NCBI RefSeq assembly: GCF_028867705.1
Contig: NZ_CP066171.1
Span: forward strand, 434,001-498,000
Reading direction: 5' to 3'
DNA: 64,000 nucleotides
Source of the DNA: Thermoleophilum album
GTDB lineage: Bacteria > Actinomycetota > Thermoleophilia > Solirubrobacterales > Thermoleophilaceae
Shown here piece by piece: positions 1 through 7,364 of the stretch (within the stretch, counting starts at the first letter, position 1; every line of letters starts with the position of its first letter). Under the pieces are notes generated by a model. The model did no database searches, had not been told where the DNA came from, and saw only the letters and a program-made list of their open reading frames with translations. A program made the position numbers and the translations under genes.

Positions 1-455
1 GGCGGCGAGAGGAAGACCGCGACCGTCGCGCCGGCCGCCCACGGATCGGGCACGACACGGCGCGCGAGCTGGTAAACGACGAGCGCGCACAGCGCGGCGA
101 GCAGGGCAAGGAACGCTTCGACGGCGCGCGCGCCGCCGACTGCGTAGGCGGGGGCGATCAAAAGCGGCATCCCGACACCGTGCGGTTCGAGCAGCGCGCC
201 GTCGGCGCCGGGCTCGCCGTGCTGGTCGAGTGCGTAGGGGTAGAAGGGACGGTAGGCGCGGTTCTTGTACTCGTCGGAGACGTCTAGGTCGCCGTCGTGG
301 ACGAGCGAGTGGGCGGCGAGGAGATAGTGCGGCTCGTCGCCGCCGAACTCCGAGGTGCCGAACGCCTTCAGGCCGATCGTCGACAGATAGACCCCGAAAC
401 AGAGCAGGAACAAAAGCAAGCAGCTTCGCCGCAGCGACCGCCTAGTGCCCGCCAC
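1..455 (-). CDS. GT39-like membrane glycosyltransferase, 5' part (truncated by window edge)
   Basis: Only about 151 codons are inside the window; the gene continues past base 1. The GTG start (455-453) lies four bases after the stop of the acyl-CoA dehydrogenase, so the two are probably translationally coupled. Residues 12-29 form a hydrophobic first membrane segment, followed by GGDEPHYL at 38-45 and an acidic DGDLD stretch. An acidic loop of this kind after the first helix is typical of GT39/PMT-like enzymes that use polyprenyl-phosphate sugars, where the Asp/Glu is catalytic. A second hydrophobic stretch follows near residues 115-140. Family membership is inferred from this N-terminal motif; the sugar and acceptor are unknown. 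Confidence 0.6.
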   Translation of the reverse strand, partial: MAGTRRSLRRSCLLLFLLCFGVYLSTIGLKAFGTSEFGGDEPHYLLAAHSLVHDGDLDVSDEYKNRAYRPFYPYALDQHGEPGADGALLEPHGVGMPLLIAPAYAVGGARAVEAFLALLAALCALVVYQLARRVVPDPWAAGATVAVFLSP

Positions 456-459
456 GCCG

Positions 460-1593
460 CTAGCAGCCGAGCGCCCGCGCGATCACGAGCTGCTGGACCT
501 CGTCGGTTCCTTCGCCGATCGTCAAGATCTTCGCGTCGCGGTAGTAGCGGCAGACGGGGTACTCCTCGATGTAGCCGTAGCCGCCGTGGATCTGCACCGC
601 CTCTTCGCAGGCACGGACGGCCACGCGCCCGCTTTTCAGCTTCGCCTGGGCGGCGGCGAGCGTGAACGGCTTGCCTTGGTCTTTCAGGACCGCCGCCTTG
701 TAGGTGAGGAGCCGGGCGGCTTCGATCTCGGCCGAGATGTCGGCGAGCTTCATCTGGATCGCCTGGAACTTGGAGATCGGTTTGCCGAACGCCTGGCGCT
801 CGCGCGCGTAGGCGAGCGCCTCGTCGAACGCCCCCTGGGCGAGACCGACCGCCAGCGCCGACACCGAGATGCGACCGCCGTCGAGCGTCGCTAGGAACTG
901 ACGGAAGCCCGCGCCACGCTCACCGAGCAGGTGGTCTTCGGGCACGCGCGCACCGTCGAAGGCGAGCGGTCGCGTGTCGGAGGCGTTCCAGCCCATCTTG
1001 CGGTAGGGCGGACCGATCGTGTAGCCGGGCGTTCCGTTTGGGACGACGATGTTCGAGATTTCGTCTGGCCCGGTGCGCGCGGTGATCGTGACGAGCGCGC
1101 TGATCTCGGTGCCGGCGTTGGTGATGAACTGCTTGGCACCGTCGATCACCCACTCGCCGTTCTCGAGCCGCCCCGTGGTGCGTGTGTTGCCGGCGTCCGA
1201 GCCGGCTTCCGGTTCGGTCAGACCGAAGGCGGCGAGCCGCCGGCCCGAGCAGAGGTCGGGAAGCCAGCGCTCCTTCTGCGCGGTCGTTCCGTAGGCATAG
1301 ATCGGGTAGGTACCGAGGCTCGTGTGCGCAGCGACCGTGATCGCCAGCGACGCGTCGACGCGCGCGAGCTCCTCGATCACGAGCGCGTACGAAAGCGTGT
1401 CGGCTCCTCCGCCGCCCCACTCCTGCGGGTAGGGGACACCCATCAGCCCGAGGTCGGCCAGCTTGGCGACGAGCTCGTAGGGGAAGCGCTTTTGTTCGTC
1501 GAGCTCGGGCGCCAGCGGACGCACCTCCTGCTCGGCGAACTCGCGCGCGAGCGCGCGGATCGCCCGTTGCTCGTCCGTGAGCTCGAAGTGCAC
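460..1593 (-). CDS. acyl-CoA dehydrogenase
   Basis: This FAD enzyme catalyses the alpha,beta-dehydrogenation of acyl-CoA and passes electrons to ETF, whose genes lie at 27.1 kb. The protein is 377 aa, normal for short/medium-chain acyl-CoA dehydrogenases. It begins with the typical HFELTDEQR N-terminus, has the FAD-contact stretch FGLTEPEAGSD in the middle, and ends with IGEGTDEVQ, where Glu361 is at the position of the catalytic base. The open frame extends upstream to 1974, but that part is antisense-like low-complexity sequence overlapping another gene, so the GTG at 1593 is chosen. It lies 19 bases after the stop of the upstream minus-strand gene. Chain-length preference cannot be read from the sequence. 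Confidence 0.93.
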   Translation of the reverse strand: MHFELTDEQRAIRALAREFAEQEVRPLAPELDEQKRFPYELVAKLADLGLMGVPYPQEWGGGGADTLSYALVIEELARVDASLAITVAAHTSLGTYPIYAYGTTAQKERWLPDLCSGRRLAAFGLTEPEAGSDAGNTRTTGRLENGEWVIDGAKQFITNAGTEISALVTITARTGPDEISNIVVPNGTPGYTIGPPYRKMGWNASDTRPLAFDGARVPEDHLLGERGAGFRQFLATLDGGRISVSALAVGLAQGAFDEALAYARERQAFGKPISKFQAIQMKLADISAEIEAARLLTYKAAVLKDQGKPFTLAAAQAKLKSGRVAVRACEEAVQIHGGYGYIEEYPVCRYYRDAKILTIGEGTDEVQQLVIARALGC

Positions 1594-1612
1594 GCGCGGA
1601 TCGTAGCCCGCG

Positions 1613-2575
1613 CTACAGGCAGCGGACGACGAGCCGCACCCGTCCCGGTGCTGACGTGGTAGCAGCCGCGCTGCGCGGGGAACGCAAAAGCGGCACGATC
1701 TCGGCGCCCGCGGGTCCTTCGGCGAACGCGGCGAGCGCCGTCGAACGGGACGGGCATCGCGTAACGACGGTGTCGGAGCGCCGCAAGGTGCGCTCGATCG
1801 CGACGTCCCGGGTGCGGAGTGCGACGCTGCTAGGACGCCCGCCACGCTCGACTCGGAAACGCGCCGGCAGGCAGCGCGCCCAGCCAGCCACCCTCGCGCC
1901 TGCGCCCGGCTCCGCCGGCTCGGGCGCGAAGACAACGCTCGCCTGCGAGCGGCTTCCACGCACCGCGACGACACGCGCGCCTCGTGGCGGCAACTCGTAA
2001 CCGGCGGCGGTGACGACGAAGCCGGATGGGCACGTCGCAGTCGCCGTCGCCGGCAGCTCGGACAGCGCGAAGGGCTCGTAGCGCTCGGCGGCCTGGAGCT
2101 CGACGCGCGCCCCGGGCGGCAGGCGCAGGCGCAGACAGCGCAGCGCGAGCACTGCGCGACCGCCCTGCACCGCTGTCGGGCCGAGGTCGAAGCGCCACAG
2201 GTTGTGGCCCGCCGGGCGGGTCGCGAGCAGTCGAACCTGCCGCAAGCGCACGGCGTACCCCGACGCGGCGAGCGTGTTGCGCGGACAACCGAGAGTTATC
2301 GCGCGGCGCGCGCCGACCGCGAACGTGCGCGCGCGCACCGCGACCTCGATCCGCGCCGGGCTCGACCTCGTCCGTGCCGTCTCTACGCGCGCGCCACTCG
2401 CGAGCGCTCGTGCCGCCAGTGTCGCTCCCGCACAGGCGATCCCTGTGCCGACTGCGAAGGCGACCAGGGCGCCGCGTCCGGCGAGCTTCACGACAGTCGC
2501 GTTGGGAACGCCACAGCTACCACCGTCTTCGCTCGAACTGGGCGCCCTCCGGGCACGGCGCGGGGTGGGGGACAT
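1613..2575 (-). CDS. membrane-anchored or secreted protein of unknown function
   Basis: The 320-residue product is not recognised. A hydrophobic segment around residues 27-50, preceded by a basic stretch, looks like a signal anchor or signal peptide. The remainder is rich in Arg, Ala and Val, with spaced cysteines (for example in LGCPRN, LRCLRL, TCPSGF and RWARCLP-like contexts) and repeated short strand-like segments, suggesting extracellular beta domains. A TAGCTT box lies eight bases before the ATG at 2575, a layout that suggests a leaderless transcript; a GTG one codon earlier at 2578 is the alternative. It ends 19 bases before the acyl-CoA dehydrogenase on the same strand, so they may be co-transcribed, but nothing links their functions. 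Confidence 0.6.
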   Translation of the reverse strand: MSPTPRRARRAPSSSEDGGSCGVPNATVVKLAGRGALVAFAVGTGIACAGATLAARALASGARVETARTRSSPARIEVAVRARTFAVGARRAITLGCPRNTLAASGYAVRLRQVRLLATRPAGHNLWRFDLGPTAVQGGRAVLALRCLRLRLPPGARVELQAAERYEPFALSELPATATATCPSGFVVTAAGYELPPRGARVVAVRGSRSQASVVFAPEPAEPGAGARVAGWARCLPARFRVERGGRPSSVALRTRDVAIERTLRRSDTVVTRCPSRSTALAAFAEGPAGAEIVPLLRSPRSAAATTSAPGRVRLVVRCL

Positions 2576-2583
2576 CACAAGTC

Positions 2584-2589
2584 AAGCTA
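2584..2589 (-). promoter_or_regulatory. -10 box TAGCTT, leaderless type
   Basis: TAGCTT on the minus strand is eight bases from the ATG at 2575. There is no Shine-Dalgarno sequence between box and start. Confidence 0.45.
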
Positions 2590-2783
2590 CCGCCAGCGAC
2601 CGCGCTACGGAAGGCGTAGCGGCGACTCCGGGCGCGACCTCAGGCCGTAACCTCCGCTCACGCGACCGCCGGCCGGTGCCGCCCGTCGGTGCCGCCGTGG
2701 CTCCACCCGCCGCGCGAGACGCGCGCTGCCGCTGTGTGCCTGCGCACCGCTCGCAGCCACTCCCAGCGGCCGCGGCGGTCGTG

Positions 2784-2789
2784 TAGGTT
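2784..2789 (+). promoter_or_regulatory. -10 box TAGGTT, leaderless type
   Basis: TAGGTT is followed by six bases and then the GTG start of the esterase at 2796. No Shine-Dalgarno sequence is present, so the transcript probably starts at or next to the start codon. Confidence 0.5.
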
Positions 2790-2795
2790 GCGCAC

Positions 2796-3854
2796 GTGCC
2801 GCCCGCAGATCTGCAAGCGCGTCTCGCCAAGCCGTTGGTGCGTTCGCTCGGGCGCCTGCCGCGCCCGGCGCTTGCGAAGCTCGCCGGGCCGCCGCCGGCG
2901 GCCGCGCCCGACCTCGAGCCTGAGGCGCAGCTCCTCGCCCGCTTTTCCGAGCGCAGCCCGCTGCCGCGCATCGAGACGCTGCCGGTAGCGGCCGCACGGT
3001 CGCTCTTCGACGCGCAGGTCGACTCGGTGACGCGGCGCGAGCACCTTCCCGTCACGACTCTCGAGCACACGCTGCCGGTGGGCGACGTGCGCCTGCGTGC
3101 GCGCCTCTACGTCCCGCAGCAGGCACCGTCGACGGGTCCGTTGCTCGTCTACTTCCACGGCGGTGGGTTCGTGCTCGGGTCGATCGCCACGCACGACGCT
3201 CCGCTGCGTCTTTTGGCGCACGCCAGCGGCGTTCGCATCCTCTCCGTCGACTATCGGCTCGCTCCCGAGCACCGTTTCCCGGCCGCCGTCGAGGATGCGG
3301 TCGCTGCGTTCGAGCACGTCGCGGCGGAGCCGCAGCTCTTCTCCACCGACCCGGGTAGCATCGCCGTGGGCGGCGACTCGGCCGGCGGCACGCTCGCCGC
3401 GGTCGTCTGCCAGGAGCTCCGCCGCCGCGGCGGCCCACTGCCTTGCTTTCAGCTTCTGATCTACCCCGCGACCGAGCTTTTCGACCAGTTCCCTTCGCGG
3501 CGCGCGTTCGCCCGTGGCTTCATCCTCACCGAGGAGGAGATGAACTGGTTCGCCGATCACTACGTCCCGGATCGCGAGCTGCGCCGCGATCCCCGCGTCT
3601 CGCCCTTGCGCGAGCCGGACCTCGCCGGTCTGCCGCCGGCGCATGTCGCGACCGCGGCCGCCGACCCGCTCCGCGACGAGGGAGAGGAGTACGCGCGGCG
3701 GCTGCGCGCCGCGGGCGTTCCCGTGTCGGCCTACCGTCACCCGCACCTGCACGGCTTCTTGAACATGACGGCGCTGCCCGCGGCACGCGCAGGCACCATC
3801 CAGATCGCGGGTGTGCTTTGCCACGCGCTGAGCGCTGTTCCACGCGAGCCGTGA
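2796..3854 (+). CDS. alpha/beta hydrolase, hormone-sensitive-lipase (HSL) family esterase
   Basis: A 352-residue carboxylesterase/lipase-type hydrolase. HGGGF at 121-125 is the oxyanion-hole motif of the HSL family, and GDSAGG at 193-198 carries the nucleophile Ser195. Asp290 (in AADPLRDE) and His319 (in HLHGF) complete the catalytic triad. No signal peptide is visible, so it is probably cytoplasmic and acts on short or medium acyl esters. It stands alone on the plus strand and converges with the metallopeptidase gene, leaving only two bases between the stops. The GTG start is supported by the TAGGTT box six bases upstream. The substrate is unknown. Confidence 0.92.
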   Translation: MPPADLQARLAKPLVRSLGRLPRPALAKLAGPPPAAAPDLEPEAQLLARFSERSPLPRIETLPVAAARSLFDAQVDSVTRREHLPVTTLEHTLPVGDVRLRARLYVPQQAPSTGPLLVYFHGGGFVLGSIATHDAPLRLLAHASGVRILSVDYRLAPEHRFPAAVEDAVAAFEHVAAEPQLFSTDPGSIAVGGDSAGGTLAAVVCQELRRRGGPLPCFQLLIYPATELFDQFPSRRAFARGFILTEEEMNWFADHYVPDRELRRDPRVSPLREPDLAGLPPAHVATAAADPLRDEGEEYARRLRAAGVPVSAYRHPHLHGFLNMTALPAARAGTIQIAGVLCHALSAVPREP

Positions 3855-3856
3855 AG

Positions 3857-4792
3857 TCACTCGCTCGCGCTGGCGAGACCGAGAACCGCTAGCCGGCGCT
3901 CGAGCGCCTTCCCCGACACGTCGAACAGCGCGCAGAGGTCGGCGAACAGGCTGGGCGACTCGCTCGTTCGCAGCCGCTCGTAGTGGTGGCGCAGAAGCTC
4001 GGCCGGCATCAGCAACGCGGCCGCGAACGCGTTCGCCTCGTGTTCGCGCTGCGGATGAAGCTCGCCGCCGCCCCCACCGCCAGTGTCAGGGTGCGCGGGC
4101 TTGCCGGTAGCCGCGGCAGCAGGGTCGCCGGAAGCGGGGGCTCGGCCGCCCGTGAACGGGGGCGCTGCGTGTCCGTGCGAGCCGGGCGCCAGCTCGGCGA
4201 GCGCTTCGCTGCGGCAGAACACCGGCAAGTGGCGTTCGCGGTGTAGCTCCCAGTGGCCGATCTCGTGGCCGATCGTGAAGCGCCGTCGGGCCGGCCACTG
4301 GAGCGCTTCGTCTCGCGCTACCCAAATCTCGCCGCGATCGGGCAACAGCAGTCCCGATATCCGTTGTCCGCGCAGCTCGCCGGGAAGGCCGGGTGCCGCC
4401 GAGGGGTCAGCGACGTCGCGCACTCGCAGGCACAGAACCGAATCGGCGATGTCCTCCACCGGCACCGGCAGCCGCACGCCGTCCCAGACGAAACCCGGAA
4501 CCGAGTCGAGCAACGCTTGCGCGGCGCGCTCGGCGCGCTCGAAGGCGAAGTGCTGGTCAGCGCTGCGGCTGGCGCTCATCGCTGTGAACGACCGCGGCCA
4601 CCGCCCCGGCGGGACGCTGTGCTCGAACGTGCAGTCGCAGCGCGGGGCGCTGCGCAGAACCTCGTCGATGCGACAGCGCAAGTGCTCGTCTCGGGCGACG
4701 AGCACCGCGAGCTTGCGCACCACGTCGTCGTCGCCGTTGAAGGGGCCGAGGCGTATGAAGAGCTCGGCGAAGTCCACGAACTCGCGTCCCAC
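3857..4792 (-). CDS. ImmA/IrrE-family metallopeptidase
   Basis: A 311-residue zinc peptidase. HEIGH at 176-180 supplies two zinc histidines and the catalytic Glu177; the downstream helix REHEANAFAAALLMP (249-263) is the second signature of the ImmA/IrrE (COG2856) family and supplies the third ligand. A Gly/Pro/Ala-rich insert sits between them (about 203-247). Residues 1-71 precede the usual domain; their codons have the normal very high third-position GC, so this extension appears genuinely coded and the GTG at 4792 is kept over the ATG at 4579. Family members commonly cleave phage or stress repressors or regulators. The gene follows an ECF sigma factor and an HTH protein on the same strand, which suggests it acts on one of them. 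Confidence 0.88.
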   Translation of the reverse strand: MGREFVDFAELFIRLGPFNGDDDVVRKLAVLVARDEHLRCRIDEVLRSAPRCDCTFEHSVPPGRWPRSFTAMSASRSADQHFAFERAERAAQALLDSVPGFVWDGVRLPVPVEDIADSVLCLRVRDVADPSAAPGLPGELRGQRISGLLLPDRGEIWVARDEALQWPARRRFTIGHEIGHWELHRERHLPVFCRSEALAELAPGSHGHAAPPFTGGRAPASGDPAAAATGKPAHPDTGGGGGGELHPQREHEANAFAAALLMPAELLRHHYERLRTSESPSLFADLCALFDVSGKALERRLAVLGLASASE

Positions 4793-4909
4793 GACATCGG
4801 TTACGCCCGGTGGGTCGTTCGAGAAGCGACGGTTCTGACAGCGCGCCCGCGGTCGCGCCCGCGTGACCGCGCTTTCTGGGCTCGGAGGCCGCGTCGCAGC
4901 GCTGGGTGC

Positions 4910-5575
4910 TCACCGTTCGTGGGGCGGATCGCCGAGAAAGAGGCGATCGATTTCGTCGAACTGCTCGCCGTCGTGCTGCCGACCGCCCGGATGTCGCTGC
5001 TCGCGCGGCTCGGTCTCGCCGTCGACGGCGCGGGCGAACACCATCCCAGGTTCGCTCAGCGGCGAGGCGGGTGCCAGCGAGCGTGCCGCCGCACGCAGAT
5101 CGGCGGCTGTCGTCCCCAGCACCCGGGCCAACGCGTCGAGCACCGTGTCGGAGACGCGATCGGCGTCGAGCGTGCCTTGTTCCATCTGGTGGTAGTAGCC
5201 GGCCACTTTCTGCTCGCGGCCTACAGCGCCCAGTCGCGCCGCCAGCTCGTTCGCGACGTCGCGTCGCAGCTTGCGGGCACGCTCGCGCAGCGCCGGTAGC
5301 ACCAGCGGCCACAGCCCCGATCGCCCGCGCAAAGACCGGGCGGCGCGCTCCACCACACGCTCGACGAGTGGATCGGCATCCGCCGGCGGCGGCGTGCGCG
5401 GCGCTTCGGCTAGATAGACGTCGATCAGCGCGAGCACCGCTTCCCGTTCGGCCCCCGTCAGCCCCGCACAGAACTCGTGCGGGTCGGGATCCTCGCCGGC
5501 ATGGAAGGCGGCGACGAAGGCGCGGACGCGCTCGAGCACCCCGTCGACCTGCGAGCTGTCCGATCGCGCTGTCAC
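4910..5575 (-). CDS. helix-turn-helix (XRE-like) regulator, possible partner of the ECF sigma factor
   Basis: A 221-residue soluble protein. Residues about 104-155 (LRRDVANELAARLG ... VAGYYHQMEQG ... VLDALARVLG) follow the pattern of an XRE-type helix-turn-helix domain. The N-terminal 100 residues are helical and acidic, and the C-terminus is polar, ending in DEIDRLFLG. The GTG start overlaps the sigma-factor stop in a GTGA, so both are translated from one message. The position after a sigma gene and before an ImmA/IrrE-type peptidase suggests a regulator of the sigma factor or a repressor removed by the peptidase. No membrane segment or zinc anti-sigma motif is present, so it is not a classical anti-sigma factor. 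The role is inferred from context. Confidence 0.72.
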   Translation of the reverse strand: MTARSDSSQVDGVLERVRAFVAAFHAGEDPDPHEFCAGLTGAEREAVLALIDVYLAEAPRTPPPADADPLVERVVERAARSLRGRSGLWPLVLPALRERARKLRRDVANELAARLGAVGREQKVAGYYHQMEQGTLDADRVSDTVLDALARVLGTTAADLRAAARSLAPASPLSEPGMVFARAVDGETEPREQRHPGGRQHDGEQFDEIDRLFLGDPPHER

Positions 5576-6249
5576 TCGCCCTCGGTTCGTCCGCGAAGAC
5601 TCTGCTGTAACTGTCTGCGAAAGCGCGAACAGATCTGGTAGACGTTGTCCACAGTCATTCCCGGGATTCGAGCGGCCACGCTGGCAGGGGCGTCGCCGCG
5701 GAGCTCGACCGCCACGACGACCGCGCGGTGATGCTCGTTGAGCGCCCGCAGTTCCGCGAAGAGCGTCTCCCGCTCGTGCATGCGATCGGCGAAGCGACCG
5801 TCTTCGCCGGACAGGGTTGCCTCGAAAGCGTCGAGGGGCGTGTCCTGAAGCTGCGCCTCCTGGCGGCGGTAGTGCTGTCGGAAAAAGTCGTCGATCCGAC
5901 GGTCGAGCACGCGGTGTAGCCAGGCGCGAAACGATCCCGGCCTGCTTGCGTCGATCTTGCCCGCGAGCAGGCTGGACGTCGCGTCGCTCAGCGTTTCCTG
6001 GGCAACGTCCTCGGCGTGACAGGCGAGGTCGCCGGCGAGCCGCAGCTGGGCACGCTTCTTGAGGTGCGGAAAGTAGCCGCCGAGCAAGACTTCCAGCGCG
6101 CGCCTTGCCCGCTCCACGTCCCCGGCTGCCTGCGCCTCGCGCACGACCTCGACCAGCTCCTCGTCGCTCAACCGCGCGAGGTCGCGGGACCCGGTCACCG
6201 AGCGCGCGACCGTCGCAGCTGGATCGTCACCGTCGCGCTCGTCGAACAC
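5572..6249 (-). CDS. ECF-type RNA polymerase sigma-70 family factor
   Basis: A 225-residue sigma factor of the extracytoplasmic-function type. The sigma-2 region covers AEDVAQETLSDA and the following helix FRAWLHRVLDRRIDDFFR; after a charged linker, sigma-4 includes ELRALNEHHRAVVVAVELRGD and the recognition-helix region PGMTVDNVYQICSRFRRQL. A GGGAGA lies about nine bases before the GTG at 6249, so that start is chosen. The open frame reaches a GTG at 6306, but the extra 19 residues are Pro-rich. It is first in a three-gene unit with the HTH protein and the metallopeptidase. Its target promoters are unknown. Confidence 0.87.
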   Translation of the reverse strand: MFDERDGDDPAATVARSVTGSRDLARLSDEELVEVVREAQAAGDVERARRALEVLLGGYFPHLKKRAQLRLAGDLACHAEDVAQETLSDATSSLLAGKIDASRPGSFRAWLHRVLDRRIDDFFRQHYRRQEAQLQDTPLDAFEATLSGEDGRFADRMHERETLFAELRALNEHHRAVVVAVELRGDAPASVAARIPGMTVDNVYQICSRFRRQLQQSLRGRTEGE

Positions 6250-6327
6250 GGCAGCGATTCTCCCGCATCCGACGGTCGGAGGCGAGGGCGGCGCCGGAAA
6301 ACGCACCGCTTGGGCCGCCCTGCCGCC

Positions 6328-7353
6328 TCAGTGCGGCTTGCCCGAGCCCAGTCGTAGAGCGAACGCGTCGGACACGGCAGGTCGGCGGCGCAGGATTCCG
6401 AACCGCTCGGCGAACCGTGCCCAGCCGACGAGCGCCGCGCGCGGTACGCGCAAGTCGTCCGCGAACACCGGCAGCACCGCCTGGAGCTGGGCCGCGACGA
6501 GCGCGCGCTCGCCGCCGCCCGCGCGTACGATCAGGTCGACAGCGCGTTGCGGCCGGCGCCGGACGCTGTCGATGCCGGCGGCGATCGCTGCCAAGGTGCG
6601 TTCGATCGCAGCCCGCCGGCGAGCGAGCTGGGTGCGCGTGGTGACCAGCACGACTTCCGGGAAGCGCGGCGCGCCGAAGCGATCGAGCCGGAACTCGCGC
6701 ACGCGCGCGCCGCGCAAGCGCAGCGCCACGCCCTCGGCGTTCCAGAACACCGGTGCAGCGTCGATCCGTCCGGCGAGGAGGCTGCGCACCGCTGCGAACC
6801 CGACGGTCACGTAGCGGATGCGGCGCGGGTCGCCGCCATCGCCCTCGACGATCGCTCGCACCACAGCCGGGTCGGACGGCAAACCCGAGACACCGACGCG
6901 CCGTCCTACGAGATCGCGCGGTCGCGTCACCTCGGCACGCGTGACGAGCGCGGCGAGCGGTACGCGCACGAGTGCCCCGACAGCGACCACGTCGAGCCCC
7001 CGTTCGCGCGCGAGGCCGAGGTCCTGGATGTCGAGGACGCCGAGCTGCACCCGATTGGCTTCGAGCAGTTTCAGCGAGTCGGGTGCGGAGCCGGGGGCGC
7101 GGATCGCCAGGCGGACACCGTGGCTGCGATCGAGACCGTCCTCGCGAGCCATGAAGAGCGGGGCGTGCACGGCGTTGGGCGTGAAGTCGAGGGCGAGCGC
7201 GACGCGTTCGGGGGTTCGCGTGTCCTCGCCGCCACCGCAGCCGGCCAGCGCAGCTAGTGCAGCCAGCGTGGCCAGCACGAGCGCAAGGGTGGACGAGCGT
7301 GTGCGAGTAGACGGGCGTGCGAGGCTGGCGGGCCGCAACCGGTGCGATTTCAC
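6328..7353 (-). CDS. NMT1/THI5-like ABC-transporter substrate-binding lipoprotein
   Basis: A 341-residue exported lipoprotein. Its signal peptide ends in a lipobox (LAALAGC, lipid-modified Cys39). The mature part opens with VALALDFTPNAVHAPLFMA, characteristic of NMT1/THI5-like binding proteins (ThiY, SsuA, TauA relatives) that capture pyrimidine precursors, sulfonates or similar small molecules. The DFTPN form is closest to ThiY-like proteins, but the ligand is not certain. No permease or ATPase gene accompanies it here. It starts 11 bases after the stop of the SCP2/hydrolase fusion gene and is followed by the sigma factor gene on the same strand. Confidence 0.82.
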   Translation of the reverse strand: MKSHRLRPASLARPSTRTRSSTLALVLATLAALAALAGCGGGEDTRTPERVALALDFTPNAVHAPLFMAREDGLDRSHGVRLAIRAPGSAPDSLKLLEANRVQLGVLDIQDLGLARERGLDVVAVGALVRVPLAALVTRAEVTRPRDLVGRRVGVSGLPSDPAVVRAIVEGDGGDPRRIRYVTVGFAAVRSLLAGRIDAAPVFWNAEGVALRLRGARVREFRLDRFGAPRFPEVVLVTTRTQLARRRAAIERTLAAIAAGIDSVRRRPQRAVDLIVRAGGGERALVAAQLQAVLPVFADDLRVPRAALVGWARFAERFGILRRRPAVSDAFALRLGSGKPH

Positions 7354-7364
7354 GGCGCGGTCTT

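Noticed and set aside
1594-1974. 127-residue N-terminal extension of the acyl-CoA dehydrogenase frame
   Set aside because: It is Arg/Ser/Pro-rich, lies inside the upstream unknown gene on the same strand, and the standard N-terminus begins at the GTG at 1593.
4031-4045. GAAC-GC-GTTC resembling a LexA box
   Set aside because: The spacer is two bases instead of four and the site lies inside the metallopeptidase coding region.
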